Numbered from the stretch's first letter, positions 1 through 8,410 are shown. The stretch is DNA of 64,000 nucleotides from Kitasatospora sp. NBC_01250 (GCF_036226465.1 NZ_CP108476.1:4588001-4652000); one strand, 5' to 3'. Notes: generated from the letters alone by a model not told the origin. A program made the numbers and translations.

Positions 1-291
1 ATCATCAGCCTCGACGACGTCACCGTCCTGCGGCCGATGCATCGGGCGGCGGTGCCAGCGCCCGTCTGGTCGGGCACGCTTCACCTGCCGCACGGACTGC
101 GTCCGCGCACCATCCCGACGGACCTCGCGGAGGCGGCCCAGAGGCACGGACGCAACCTGGACGCGCTCGACCAGGCGGAGACGCGGTATGCGCTCACCTT
201 CCTCGGAGAGGCCACGACGGAGTCGATCCGTACAGCGCGCATCGAGGCGATCGTCTCCGCCTTGCCCGTCACCGGAATGGAGACCACCTGA
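1..291 (+). CDS. C-terminal part of an unidentified protein
   Basis: The reading frame is open from base 1 to the TGA at 289-291, so the start lies outside the window; 96 residues are visible. The tail 'ETRYALTFLGEATTESIRTA' and the alternating acidic/basic helix loosely recall the end of YdeI/OmpD-associated proteins, but this is a weak resemblance and I do not assign a function. The stop overlaps the ATG of the next gene (TGATG), so it is probably the upstream member of the operon running to 4064. Confidence 0.6.
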   Translation: MISLDDVTVLRPMHRAAVPAPVWSGTLHLPHGLRPRTIPTDLAEAAQRHGRNLDALDQAETRYALTFLGEATTESIRTARIEAIVSALPVTGMETT

Positions 292-953
292 TGGAGCCCG
301 TCGGATCGCTGATCAGCCTCGACATCGGAGGCACGCTGGGGAACGCGCAGGGCCCGGGTCTCGCCGCCCACCTGGCCGCCGCCTCGCCGCTCGGCCCGAA
401 GCAAGCCCGACGCATCATGCGCGACGTCCTGCACACCGCGCCCGAGATCACCGATGCGGTGGTCGACCGGGTGTGCCACGCCCTGAGCATCGAACCCTCG
501 GTCTTCCCCCGAGACCTTCCGGTGGCCCCGCTCGTACTGTTCCCGGGGACGGTCGACGCGCTGCAGGAACTCAGCCGGGAGGCGACCGTCGTGACGCTGT
601 CCAACGTCACATGCACGGAGGCCGACCCCGAGCGACTCCTCAAGCTCCTGTCCCCTTGGGTCAGCGGCCACTTCCCCTCGTGCCGTACCGGCTACGCCAA
701 GCCGGACCACCGGGCCTTCTGGGCGGTCGCCGACTCGCACCAGGTGTCGCCCTCGCAGATCATCCACGTCGGCGACGACTGGGAGTGCGACATCCGAGGA
801 GCCACGGACGCAGGGCTGCGCGCCGTGTGGGTATCCCACGGACGTACGGTTCCTGACGAAACGTCACTCGTTGGACATGGCGTGCTGGTGGCCAACGATC
901 TCGCTGATGCTGTGCAGCACGTACGTCATCTACTCGCACGGAGGCTTCCATGA
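291..953 (+). CDS. HAD-superfamily hydrolase
   Basis: 220 aa, about the usual size for a subfamily IA HAD phosphatase-like enzyme. Motif I is 'LDIGGTLG' (nucleophile Asp11), motif II the Thr/Ser of 'VTLSN', motif III the Lys of 'YAKPD', and motif IV 'VGDDWECDIRGA' with the acidic pair and following Gly-Ala. The usual second Asp of motif I (DxD) is Gly13 here, as in the 'DxGGT' variant of the family, so the general acid may differ. Substrate cannot be read. It starts inside the previous stop (TGATG) and its end overlaps the methyltransferase start (ATGA at 950-953), so it is translationally coupled on both sides. Confidence 0.85.
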   Translation: MEPVGSLISLDIGGTLGNAQGPGLAAHLAAASPLGPKQARRIMRDVLHTAPEITDAVVDRVCHALSIEPSVFPRDLPVAPLVLFPGTVDALQELSREATVVTLSNVTCTEADPERLLKLLSPWVSGHFPSCRTGYAKPDHRAFWAVADSHQVSPSQIIHVGDDWECDIRGATDAGLRAVWVSHGRTVPDETSLVGHGVLVANDLADAVQHVRHLLARRLP

Positions 954-1741
954 GCTTGTTCACCGGCACCGTCGGCTACTACCGCCAGTACCGCCCGGGT
1001 ATCCCGGAGGAGGTCGCCGCTGTCCTCGACCAGGCCGCACCGAAGAGCAGCCCTCGCCGGCTCCTGGACGTCGGCACCGGTACCGGCCTGGTCGCCGAGG
1101 CCCTGCTGGACCGGTTCGACGACATCATCGCGATCGACAACGACAGCGAGATGCTCGCGGCGGCGGAGTCGGCTCTCCGCCCCGCACTGCCGGACGGGAC
1201 TGCCCTGGCACTCGTCGAGTCCACGGCCGAGGACTTCACGCCTCCGGCGGGCTGGCTCGCCGACCTCGTCACGATCTGCCGGGCCTTCCACTGGCTCGAC
1301 CAGGCCACCGTCCTCGCGCTCCTCGACGACCAGGTCGCGCCGGACGGTGCGGTCGCGATCTTCGGGGACAACAGCTTCTGGGCTGCGGACAGCCCCTGGA
1401 AGCAGTCCGTGCGCGCGGTCGTCCAGGAGTTCCTCGGAGAGGAGCGCCAGGCTGGCAGTAGCACCTTCAAGCACCACAACCGGCCCTACAGCGAAATCAT
1501 GGAGGAGTCCCCGTTCAACCAGGTCGAAGAGGTCCGGGTGCCGGTCCAGCGCACCTGGACCACCGAGGGCATTCTCGGCTATCTCTACTCGACCAGCTTC
1601 GCCGCACCTCATCTTTTCGGCGATCGACTCGCCGACTTCGAGGCCGCTGTCCGGGCCGCCCTCGCCGAGCACAGCAGCGACGACACGTTCCTCGAGGAGA
1701 ACGAGTTCCTCATCCGGATCGGCCGCCGGAGCGGGACATGA
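950..1741 (+). CDS. class I SAM-dependent methyltransferase
   Basis: 263 aa. The glycine-rich SAM loop 'LLDVGTGTGLVAEALLD' lies near residues 38-54, followed by the acidic ribose-binding strand 'IIAIDNDSEML'. The 'CRAFHWLD' segment after motif III is typical of small-molecule methyltransferases of the Methyltransf_11/25 group. The acceptor cannot be deduced. It overlaps the HAD gene by 4 bp and the creatininase-like gene by 4 bp, which suggests one polycistronic unit making or modifying one compound. Confidence 0.85.
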   Translation: MSLFTGTVGYYRQYRPGIPEEVAAVLDQAAPKSSPRRLLDVGTGTGLVAEALLDRFDDIIAIDNDSEMLAAAESALRPALPDGTALALVESTAEDFTPPAGWLADLVTICRAFHWLDQATVLALLDDQVAPDGAVAIFGDNSFWAADSPWKQSVRAVVQEFLGEERQAGSSTFKHHNRPYSEIMEESPFNQVEEVRVPVQRTWTTEGILGYLYSTSFAAPHLFGDRLADFEAAVRAALAEHSSDDTFLEENEFLIRIGRRSGT

Positions 1742-2574
1742 CGCCAGCTGCAGCAACGGCTCGGCAGTACGGTCGGCTTGCCGCCCCGGTCGTCGCTGCC
1801 GAGCTCGGTGCCGGATCGGTGCTGTGCCTGCCGATCGGCTCCGTTGAACAGCACGGCCCCCACCTGCCGTTGAACACGGACACGGTCATCGCGGAGCAGT
1901 TCACCACCCGCCTGGTCGAGCGCTACGGCGACCACCACGACCTGTGGGCGCTGCCGGCGATCCCGTACGGCCTGTCGCTGGAACACATCTGGTCGCCCGG
2001 GACGGTCTCGCTGCGGGTGGCGAGCTTCATGTCGCTGCTCGATGCGGTGGTCGGCGGCTACGTCCGATCCACCCCCGCCCGGACCCTCCTAATCGTCAAC
2101 GGCCATGGCGGCAACCGTGGCGTCCTGGAGGCCGCACTCTACGAGTTGCAGGACCGGTACGCGCTCAGGGCCTGTGTGATCCACCCGAGTTCGCTGTCGG
2201 GCTTCCGAACGGAGGGCGAGCTGCCGGAGATACACGCCGGCCACCGCGAGACGTCCCTCATGCTCACCCTCGCTCCCGAGGACGTCCACCTCGACCGTCT
2301 CCCGGTGGACTTCACCGCCGACGAAGAGCGGCGCGGGGAGATCAACCGGTTGGTGCTCGACCGAGGGGTGACATGGCCGTGGAACTCCGGCGACAGCGCC
2401 ATTGCGGCCTGCGGGGTGATCGGCGGTGACCCGCGAGAGGCATCCGCCGACATCGGCCACAGGGTCATCGAGAGCGCCCTGGACTCGGCTGCCGACGTCC
2501 TCGCCCAGCTCCTCCTCAACTGTCCGCAGCGGCCCGCATTCGTCAGGAGCTCCCATGGCCCTCACCCCTGCTGA
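1738..2574 (+). CDS. creatininase-family amidohydrolase
   Basis: 278 aa. The N-terminal motif 'PIGSVEQHGPHLPLNTDT' supplies the metal ligands seen in the creatininase family (Glu37, His39, Asp48), with 'NGHGGN' near residue 121 and 'HAGHRETS' (Glu ligand) near 171. Known members hydrolyse cyclic amides (creatinine), FAPy intermediates, or act on mycofactocin precursors (MftE). There is no mycofactocin gene here, so those identities are not supported and the substrate is open. ATG start overlaps the methyltransferase stop. The end overlaps the next start by 20 bp. Confidence 0.85.
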   Translation: MTPAAATARQYGRLAAPVVAAELGAGSVLCLPIGSVEQHGPHLPLNTDTVIAEQFTTRLVERYGDHHDLWALPAIPYGLSLEHIWSPGTVSLRVASFMSLLDAVVGGYVRSTPARTLLIVNGHGGNRGVLEAALYELQDRYALRACVIHPSSLSGFRTEGELPEIHAGHRETSLMLTLAPEDVHLDRLPVDFTADEERRGEINRLVLDRGVTWPWNSGDSAIAACGVIGGDPREASADIGHRVIESALDSAADVLAQLLLNCPQRPAFVRSSHGPHPC

Positions 2575-3319
2575 GAAGAGCGCCTTCATACGCGACGGCC
2601 TGCTCATCAAGCGCGGCGCCGTTGCCCCCGATCTCGTCGCCCGCGCTCGCACGCTCGTCGACGACTGGCTCCGAGAGTCGATGGACCCCGCCCTCATCAA
2701 CTCCTACACCCAGCGCACCTTCGCCCCTGAACTCGGCGGCCACCCTGATCTGCTGGGCCTCTTTTCCAGTTCCGGGGCAGACACACTCGCCGGTGCGCTT
2801 CTCGGAGACTTCCAACCCGTCTCCACCACGCAGATCCAGATCCGCATCCCCGAGTCGCAGCTACCCGAGTCGCAACCCGAGAAGGCGATGCACGTCGACG
2901 GCGTCGCCTGCCCCCACCTCGATCCCGACGAACTGCGGACCTTCTCGCTCCTCGTCGGCGTGGTGCTCTCCGACATCACGGACCCAACCGGCGGAGCGCT
3001 GCGCTACCAGCCCGGCGGACACCTGACCATGTCCGAGTGGTTCCGCAACCAGTGGTCCCTCGGCATCACCGACCAGGTCCCGCCGGACGTCGACGCCCGG
3101 ACCGGCACGCCGTTCCTCGGGGCACCCGGAGACGCCCTGCTCATGCACCACCTCGTGCCGCACGCCGTAGGCCACAACCTCAGCCGCGAACCCCGAATCA
3201 TGGCGTACTTCCGCGTGTCGCACGTCGCCCATGCCGAACACCGACTCCAGTCACTACGGGACCCGTGGTTGGACTACCCGGGCCTTGCCGACCTGCATCA
3301 GGCCACGACGCCCTCGTAA
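2555..3319 (+). CDS. PhyH-type Fe(II)/2-oxoglutarate dioxygenase-like protein
   Basis: 254 aa from the ATG at 2555, chosen because AGGAG sits at 2545-2549; the frame is open further upstream inside the previous gene but without a good start. The HxD iron motif is 'MHVDG' (His113, Asp115), and the distal His and 2OG-binding Arg are plausibly in 'PHAVGHNLSREPRIMAY'. 'GGALRYQPGGHLTM' matches the double-stranded beta-helix pattern of phytanoyl-CoA dioxygenase-like enzymes, which hydroxylate or halogenate small molecules. Part of the same operon, so it is likely a tailoring oxygenase. Substrate unknown. Confidence 0.75.
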   Translation: MALTPAEKSAFIRDGLLIKRGAVAPDLVARARTLVDDWLRESMDPALINSYTQRTFAPELGGHPDLLGLFSSSGADTLAGALLGDFQPVSTTQIQIRIPESQLPESQPEKAMHVDGVACPHLDPDELRTFSLLVGVVLSDITDPTGGALRYQPGGHLTMSEWFRNQWSLGITDQVPPDVDARTGTPFLGAPGDALLMHHLVPHAVGHNLSREPRIMAYFRVSHVAHAEHRLQSLRDPWLDYPGLADLHQATTPS

Positions 3320-3416
3320 GAACATCCAGCGGCGCCCTCCGTACCGGGCAGCCGGCTGGAAGCACCATGCCGAGCCAGACCTGATCCAACTCGCCGATCT
3401 TGAAAGCGGAGTGTTC

Positions 3417-4064
3417 ATGCAGCAGATCCCAACCGACCAGCTCGACCGAGCCGCCAGCGCCCTCGAAGCCGGCGAGCTGGTCATCGTCCCCACCTCGCGC
3501 TGGTACATGATCTGTGCCGACGCCACCAACGCGCCTGCCTGCCGGAACATCTTCGAAGGCAAGCAGAGGCCCACCGGCAAGTCCCTCGTCCTCGTCGCCT
3601 CGTCCCTGGCGGACTGCGAACGACGCTTCGTGATCTCCGACGAAGCTCGCAGGCTGGCAGACGCCTTCTGGCCCGGTGATCTGGCCCTCCTCCTGCCGTG
3701 GCGCGAACCCGACGAGGGTGCCCGGCACTCCGCCGTCGGTGCTCCGGCCCTCGTCACCAACTCCCCGGGCCCACTCGGGTCACTGGCATCGCTGACCCGC
3801 ACGCCCATCGCCGCGACCACCGTCAACATCTCCGGGGACGCAGACGTCGACGCGCGCGGGCCGGCGATCTCACCCGAGGAGGTCGCCGACTTCCTGAGCC
3901 TCACCGGCGTCAAGGCGACCGTGATCCTGGACGGCGGTGTCTGCCCGGCCGCCAACCACCTGACGATCATCGACTGCTCGACGGCTGACGCCCGCCTTGT
4001 CCGGGCTGGACTCGTTCACAAGCGGGCAATCGAAGCGGTACTCGGACGCGAGCTCGCAGCCTGA
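3417..4064 (+). CDS. YrdC/Sua5-domain protein
   Basis: 215 aa from ATG 3417 (GGAG at 3408-3411). 'KQRPTGKSLVLV' (about residues 53-64) corresponds to the KxRP...KPL nucleotide/threonine-binding signature of Sua5/YciO/YrdC proteins, which make threonylcarbamoyl-AMP for tRNA t6A; related domains transfer carbamoyl groups to small molecules (HypF, TobZ-type). The first part of the motif is shifted and the protein lacks a Sua5 C-terminal domain. Sitting last in an accessory operon rather than near other t6A genes, a role in small-molecule carbamoylation is possible but is inference. About 100 bp separates it from the PhyH-type gene. Confidence 0.7.
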   Translation: MQQIPTDQLDRAASALEAGELVIVPTSRWYMICADATNAPACRNIFEGKQRPTGKSLVLVASSLADCERRFVISDEARRLADAFWPGDLALLLPWREPDEGARHSAVGAPALVTNSPGPLGSLASLTRTPIAATTVNISGDADVDARGPAISPEEVADFLSLTGVKATVILDGGVCPAANHLTIIDCSTADARLVRAGLVHKRAIEAVLGRELAA

Positions 4065-4554
4065 CCAACGCCAGCGGTACGCCGACCTCGACGCCATCTA
4101 TGGACACGATCCTGGGCGCGCCTGGGCGGCTCGGAGGAGTAGCGTCAGGCCGCAGACCTCAGATGAGCAGCCAGGTATCGTCACTGCGTTTTGTGGCCCA
4201 CGAGGGCTGTGCGCTGATTGTGCGGTGCCGTCCTCGTATCGGCCGATGGCAACGAAAAGCCCCAGGCCGTTGACCTGGGGCTTTACCTCTGAGCGGGCGA
4301 CGAGAATCGAACTCGCGCTATAAGCTTGGGAATCTCGGACGCTCAGACCGTCAACTATCAAGCCAGTGCGGCGAGTTGTTGTCCTACCAGGTGAGCGGCG
4401 GTCGCAGACCCCTTCCCGCTGTTGACCTCTGCATACCGGCCGTACTCGTGCGCTAGTCGTGCGGAGGCTCAGCGCAACTGCACGTCAGGGCCGCTGACAA
4501 CCCGCCGCTGCAGTGCTCGCGCGGACAACCACAGAGCAGTGTCCCCTCGGCCGC
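4065..4554. other. gene-free stretch containing the left att site
   Basis: 490 bp without a convincing gene. The only recognisable content is the duplicated tRNA-Gly 3' end with its terminator hairpin (4256-4332). Short ORFs across it (3997-4323 +, 4098-4361 -) are chance frames running through that repeat. Confidence 0.7.
4256..4332. repeat. left attachment site: copy of tRNA-Gly 3' half plus terminator
   Basis: Direct repeat of 51411-51487. The 42 bp at 4291-4332 are identical to 51446-51487 and correspond to the tRNA-Gly gene from the anticodon loop to its 3' end. Outward lies an 11-bp-stem hairpin (4256-4284, arms 'aaagccccagg'/'cctggggcttt') matching the tRNA terminator with one loop difference; three further mismatches lie between hairpin and core. 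The 5' half of the tRNA is absent, so this is an att duplication, not a gene. Confidence 0.93.
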
Positions 4555-4998
4555 TCAGGAGAGCATCAGCGTCCGCACGCACTCGGGCATGACGGCAGGA
4601 TTGTCCAGTAGCTCCCAGAGGTAGTCAGGGAATGCCTCTCGCAGGCTCTGGAACACGCTGCGGATGAACAGCAGTACGGCGGCCGTCCGGGCCTGGCCGG
4701 TCGGGATTCGCGGTCCCGGTACGAGCATGGTCACCAGCAGCATCCGACTGGGGAGGAATGATGTCTGCCTCCAGGCCAGGAGCGCGTCTCCAGGTCGGCC
4801 CTCGTCGAGTTCGGATGGGTGCAGCTCCTTTGGAGGGACGGGCCGGGCTGGGACGTCGGTGTCTGGCGCATCGCCCGTGGCCCATGCGGCGGCCCCTCGT
4901 TGGAGCGCCGCGGGGTAGGCGTGCTGGCCAGGCCGAAGATCGGCCGAGCGGTCCTCGGTGATCAGCGGCGGGACGACCGGAACCGCCGGAAGGATCAC
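4555..4998 (-). CDS. hypothetical protein, 147 aa
   Basis: Open frame with ATG at 4998 and protein-like composition, including a C-terminal amphipathic and aromatic region ('SLREAFPDYLWELLDNPA'). No family recognised. Its first 57 codons and 63 bp upstream lie in the 235-bp left inverted repeat and reappear, truncated, at 7069-7240 on the other strand; the two N-termini differ at only a couple of residues. It could be a real gene partly copied by a recombination event, or a frame maintained by chance in high-GC DNA. Confidence 0.4.
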   Translation of the reverse strand: MILPAVPVVPPLITEDRSADLRPGQHAYPAALQRGAAAWATGDAPDTDVPARPVPPKELHPSELDEGRPGDALLAWRQTSFLPSRMLLVTMLVPGPRIPTGQARTAAVLLFIRSVFQSLREAFPDYLWELLDNPAVMPECVRTLMLS

Positions 4999-5061
4999 AC
5001 CTCACATGTGAACTCGCGGCTCGGTGCCGGTGAGGTCGTACCTTGAGAGGAGCTACACCCG
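4827..5061. repeat. 235-bp inverted repeat, left copy
   Basis: Nearly identical in reverse complement to 7006-7240. Outer end 'cctttggagg', inner end 'gctacacccg'. Together the copies enclose a 1.9-kb segment with the SDR and XRE-regulator genes. No target duplication is visible at the outer ends. Confidence 0.9.
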
Positions 5062-5089
5062 GAGTCGGACCTGGGAAGCGTGCCTGGTT

Positions 5090-5947
5090 TCAGACGCCGG
5101 TTCCGGTGAGAGTGGCGGTTGCCTGCCAGAGCCTCTTGGCGACGGCCGGGTCCAGGCCGGCCCGGCTGGGCTTGCGGATCAGTGGGTAGCCCGTGAAGCT
5201 GAACAACCCGTCCGGACCGACGTAGGCGTTGGCGGGGACGTCTTGCGTGGCTGCGTACATGAGCGGCAGAGCTCCGTGTTCGACGTCCTGGACCAGGAAC
5301 GGGAGCCGGTTGACGAATCCCAGCGGCGAGTGCGTGACCAGTCCGGTCCGCGCGACGCCAGGGTGAGCGATGACCGAGCGGACATGGCTGCCCGAGGCGG
5401 TCAAGCGGTGCTGCAATTCCAGCGAGAACAGCACACCGGCGAGCTTGGACGACTCGTAGACGGCCAGCCCGTTGTACTTGCGGGTGCGCCAGTCGAGGTC
5501 GTCGAGGTCCAGCTTGCCGAATCGGTGCAGTTGGCTGGAGACCGTCACCACGCGGTCGGTCAGCCGGGGCAGCAGTAGGTTGGTGAGCACGAACGGCCCG
5601 AAATAGTTCGTCGCGGTCTGTACGTCCAGGCCCTGCGCGGTGCGCGCCGCCGGGATGTCCATCACTCCTGCGTTGTTGATCAGAACATCGATGTCGCCGG
5701 TGTACGACGTCGCAAACGCACGTACCGAGTCCAGGTCGGCGACATCGAGTTGCCGGACATCGAAATCTCCACGCATACCGGCCACTGCCTGGCGCGCCTT
5801 GTCGACGTTGCGCACGGCCAGCACCACGTGGGCGCCGACCCGTGCGAGTTCGCGAGCGGTCACCAGCCCGATCCCCCCGCCAGCACCGGTGATCACCACC
5901 GTCACGCCGGTCATGCTCGGCAGCCGGTCCGCGGTCCATTTGGCCAT
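5090..5947 (-). CDS. short-chain dehydrogenase/reductase
   Basis: 285 aa from ATG 5947, preceded by GGAGG ('ggaggatttc'). Rossmann motif 'GAGGGIG' near the N-terminus, 'NNAGVM', catalytic Ser in 'VTVSSQLHR', and catalytic Tyr/Lys in 'YESSKLAG'. The length and the extended C-terminus resemble the retinol dehydrogenase/protochlorophyllide-reductase-like group of NADPH SDRs. Divergent from the XRE/MmyB-type regulator (170 bp between starts), a pairing very common in streptomycetes, where the regulator controls the SDR. Substrate unknown. Confidence 0.88.
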   Translation of the reverse strand: MAKWTADRLPSMTGVTVVITGAGGGIGLVTARELARVGAHVVLAVRNVDKARQAVAGMRGDFDVRQLDVADLDSVRAFATSYTGDIDVLINNAGVMDIPAARTAQGLDVQTATNYFGPFVLTNLLLPRLTDRVVTVSSQLHRFGKLDLDDLDWRTRKYNGLAVYESSKLAGVLFSLELQHRLTASGSHVRSVIAHPGVARTGLVTHSPLGFVNRLPFLVQDVEHGALPLMYAATQDVPANAYVGPDGLFSFTGYPLIRKPSRAGLDPAVAKRLWQATATLTGTGV

Positions 5948-6117
5948 GGTGAAATCCTCCAGAGGCTTTTTCCCTGATTCCTGACGTCGTCCAGTGAAGA
6001 GGACCCGTGCCGACGGATGAAGGACTTGCTCAACCACTGAATGGCAGGGCGTGGCTCCCCGTGTTGACCTGCCGGACAATGAGCTGGAGGTATACGACAT
6101 TCGACGTGGGGAGCCCG

Positions 6118-6972
6118 ATGGTGGACACGGCACTGGATGGCGATGGTCTGGCTGATTTCCTGCGCGGACGGCGGGAGTCCTTGCAACCCGAGGACGTCGG
6201 GTTGCGCCGCGGCGCACGACGGCGCACGACCGGGCTGCGCCGGGAGGAGGTCGCCGAGCTGTGCGACATGTCGGCCGACTATTTGGCCCGGCTGGAACGC
6301 GGTAGTGGTTCCCAGCCGTCGCAGCAGATGGCAGCGGCCATCGCCCGGGGCCTGCGCCTGACCCCCGACGAACGTGACCACCTGTTCCTGCTGTGCGGGC
6401 ACCGCCTCCAGACACGGCGACTACGCGAAGCGCACATCAGTCCCGGGCTGCTGCGGGTCATGGACCGGCTTCAGGACACACCGGCGCAGATCGTGGGCAC
6501 GGTCGGTGAAACGCTGCAGCAAACGCCGCCCGCCGTGGCGCTGCTCGGCGACGAGACGCGTCACACCGGCCCGGCGCGCAGCGCCCTCTACCGGTGGTTC
6601 ACCGACCCCACCGCCCGCCACCGGTACCTGCCCGACGACCACCACCTGCACAGCCGCGTCTACGTCGCCATCCTGCGCGCCAGTGCCACCGCGCAGGGGC
6701 CCGGATCGCCGGCCGCCTCGCTCGTGGCCGACCTGCAACACAACGAGGAATTCGCCGAGCTGTGGAACCGCCACGAAGTGGGACTGCGGTGGAGCAACGC
6801 CAAACGCTTCGTCCACCCCGAGGTCGGACGCATCGACCTGTACTGCCAGACACTGCTCGACCCCGACCAGGGGCAGTCCCTACTCATCTTCACCGCCACA
6901 CCTGGTACGGAGAGCCACGACAAGCTTGCCCTGCTGACCGTGCTCGGCGCCGACACATTCGCAGGCTCCTGA
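6118..6972 (+). CDS. XRE-family regulator with MmyB-like ligand-binding domain
   Basis: 284 aa from ATG 6118. N-terminal HTH around residues 30-60 ('GLRREEVAELCDMSADYLAR') followed by 'LERG'. The C-terminal two-thirds has the MmyB-type PAS-like pattern ('TVGETLQQTPPAVALLGD', 'NRHEVGLRWSNAKRFVHPEV', 'TATPGTES'). Such proteins usually autoregulate and control the adjacent divergent oxidoreductase, here the SDR at 5090-5947. The pair lies wholly inside the 235-bp inverted repeats, so it moved, or was inverted, as a unit. Confidence 0.88.
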   Translation: MVDTALDGDGLADFLRGRRESLQPEDVGLRRGARRRTTGLRREEVAELCDMSADYLARLERGSGSQPSQQMAAAIARGLRLTPDERDHLFLLCGHRLQTRRLREAHISPGLLRVMDRLQDTPAQIVGTVGETLQQTPPAVALLGDETRHTGPARSALYRWFTDPTARHRYLPDDHHLHSRVYVAILRASATAQGPGSPAASLVADLQHNEEFAELWNRHEVGLRWSNAKRFVHPEVGRIDLYCQTLLDPDQGQSLLIFTATPGTESHDKLALLTVLGADTFAGS

Positions 6973-7005
6973 CGCACGTGCGGCACTCTCGGAGCCGAGC
7001 GCCTT

Positions 7006-7240
7006 CGGGTGTAGCTCCTCTCAAGGTACGACCTCACCGGCACCGAGCCGCGAGTTCACATGTGAGGTGTGATCCTTCCGGCGGTTCCGGTCGTCCCGCC
7101 GCTGATCACCGAGGACCGCCAGGCCGATCTTCGGCCTGGCCGGCACGCCTACCCCGCGGCGCTCCAACGAGGGGCCGCCGCATGGGCCACGGGCGATGCG
7201 CCAGACACCGACGTCCCAGCCCGGCCCGTCCCTCCAAAGG
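7006..7240. repeat. 235-bp inverted repeat, right copy
   Basis: Reverse complement of 4827-5061 with a few substitutions. It contains a truncated copy of the N-terminus of the 147-aa ORF (from ATG 7069). The repeat stops at 7240, exactly where a group II intron 3' end begins, so the original homology may have been longer. Confidence 0.9.
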
Positions 7241-7288
7241 GTCGGGTAGCCCCGGGCACCTCCGTGGCTCCCACAGAACCGTGCGTAA
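7241..7288 (-). mobile_element. group II intron 3' end (domain VI and half of domain V)
   Basis: On the minus strand this reads 'ttacgcacggttctgtgg' and continues to the 3' end 'ctacccgac'. It is the 3' strand of domain V plus domain VI of a bacterial group II intron. The missing 5' strand of domain V is at 9917-9941, beyond an IS composite. Joined, the parts form a 34-nt domain V: stem GAGCCGTG/CACGGTTC, CG bulge, stem TAAATC/GATTTA, GAAA loop. The intron abuts the right inverted repeat at 7240/7241. Confidence 0.82.
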
Positions 7289-7452
7289 GAGCCCGCGCAG
7301 ATAGGCGGGTGGGGCACTCGGGCAGTGAGGTGAGCACAGGTCTCCGTGATCAAGGAGTTGCGACGCTCTGTGATCACTGGGGAGACCCGTGCCCGTTCTT
7401 CCAGCATGGCTGACCGACCCATTGTGGGACCAATTCGCGGCGCTGCTGCCCG
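7289..7452 (+). pseudogene. truncated IS5-family element, 5' end only
   Basis: Nearly identical in reverse complement to the transposase-proximal end of the complete IS at 8951-9916. It keeps the terminal repeat, the leader and the start of the transposase ('PVLPAWLTDPLWDQFAALLP'), then homology stops at 7452, 8 bp beyond the aldo/keto reductase stop codon. Everything distal is deleted. Confidence 0.88.
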
Positions 7453-7460
7453 CCGTGGGG

Positions 7461-8333
7461 TTAGCGGCCGATCTTGTCCAGCTCGGCGAGATCGTCGTCG
7501 GAGAGCTGGAGTTCCGCGCCTGCGACGTTCTCTCGCAGGTGTGCCACAGACGAGGTGCCGGGGATCAGCAGGATGTTCGGCGACCGCTGCAACAACCAGG
7601 TCAGGGCAACCGACATCGGCGCCGCGTCCAGCCGGGTGGCCACGGCCGTGAGCGCGGAGGATTGCAGCGGGCTGAAGCCGCCGAGGGGGAAGAAGGGCAC
7701 GTAGGCGATGTCCTGTTCGGCGAGTTCGTCGATCAGCTCGTCGTCTTGGCGGTGGGCGAGGTTGTACATGTTCTGGACGCACACGATCGGCGCGATCGAG
7801 CGTGCCTCTGCGACCTGTGCCGTCGTCGCGTTGCTCACGCCGAGGTGTCGAATCATTCCCTGCTGCTGGAGTTCGACGAGTGTTTCGAACGCCTCAGCGA
7901 GTGAACCGGTCACGGGGCCCTGGGCGTCGCCGAGCCGGAGGTTGACCACGTCCAGCGTGTCGAGGCCGAGGTTCTCCAGGTTCTCGGTGACGGCCCTGCG
8001 CAGCTCTTCGGGCTTGCGCGCCGGGGGCCAGCCGCCCTCCTGGTCCCGGGTCGCGCCGACCTTGGTCACGATGTGCAGCGCGTCGGGGTACGGGTGCAGG
8101 GCTTCGCGGATCAGCTGGTTGGTGATGTGCGGCCCGTAGGCGTCGGCGGTGTCGATGTGGGTGATGCCAAGGCCGACGGCCTCGCTCAGGACGGCGAGTG
8201 CGCCGTTGCGGTCGGCGGGCGGCCCCATGACCCAGGGGCCGGCGAGCTGCATGGCGCCGTAGCCGAACCGGGTGACGGTCAGGTCGCCCAGGTTCCAGGT
8301 GCCGCCGGGCAGCGAGGCGGAGGGGGTGCTCAT
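7461..8333 (-). CDS. aldo/keto reductase
   Basis: 290 aa from ATG 8333; the frame runs further upstream into the divergent promoter but without a plausible start. 'HIDTADAYG' carries the catalytic Asp and Tyr, 'VTKVG' the Lys. The position of the usual His is in 'LDVVNLRLGD', a variant seen in the actinobacterial AKR group often called oxidoreductases of unknown substrate. 'PGTSSVAHLREN' is the NADP(H) phosphate-binding loop. Divergent from the HxlR regulator across a 130-bp promoter region containing a palindrome, so probably under its control. It ends at the edge of the truncated IS. Confidence 0.9.
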   Translation of the reverse strand: MSTPSASLPGGTWNLGDLTVTRFGYGAMQLAGPWVMGPPADRNGALAVLSEAVGLGITHIDTADAYGPHITNQLIREALHPYPDALHIVTKVGATRDQEGGWPPARKPEELRRAVTENLENLGLDTLDVVNLRLGDAQGPVTGSLAEAFETLVELQQQGMIRHLGVSNATTAQVAEARSIAPIVCVQNMYNLAHRQDDELIDELAEQDIAYVPFFPLGGFSPLQSSALTAVATRLDAAPMSVALTWLLQRSPNILLIPGTSSVAHLRENVAGAELQLSDDDLAELDKIGR

Positions 8334-8410
8334 GGTGTGCCTTTCGTGTCGAGCCAGGGGATGGTGCCTGACGGCTCCTTGCACCACTATTGGTACGTAG
8401 CTTCTAATCG

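Noticed and set aside
4291..4332. Second tRNA-Gly gene
   Set aside because: Only the sequence from the anticodon loop to the 3' end is present; the acceptor 5' strand, D-arm and half the anticodon stem are missing.
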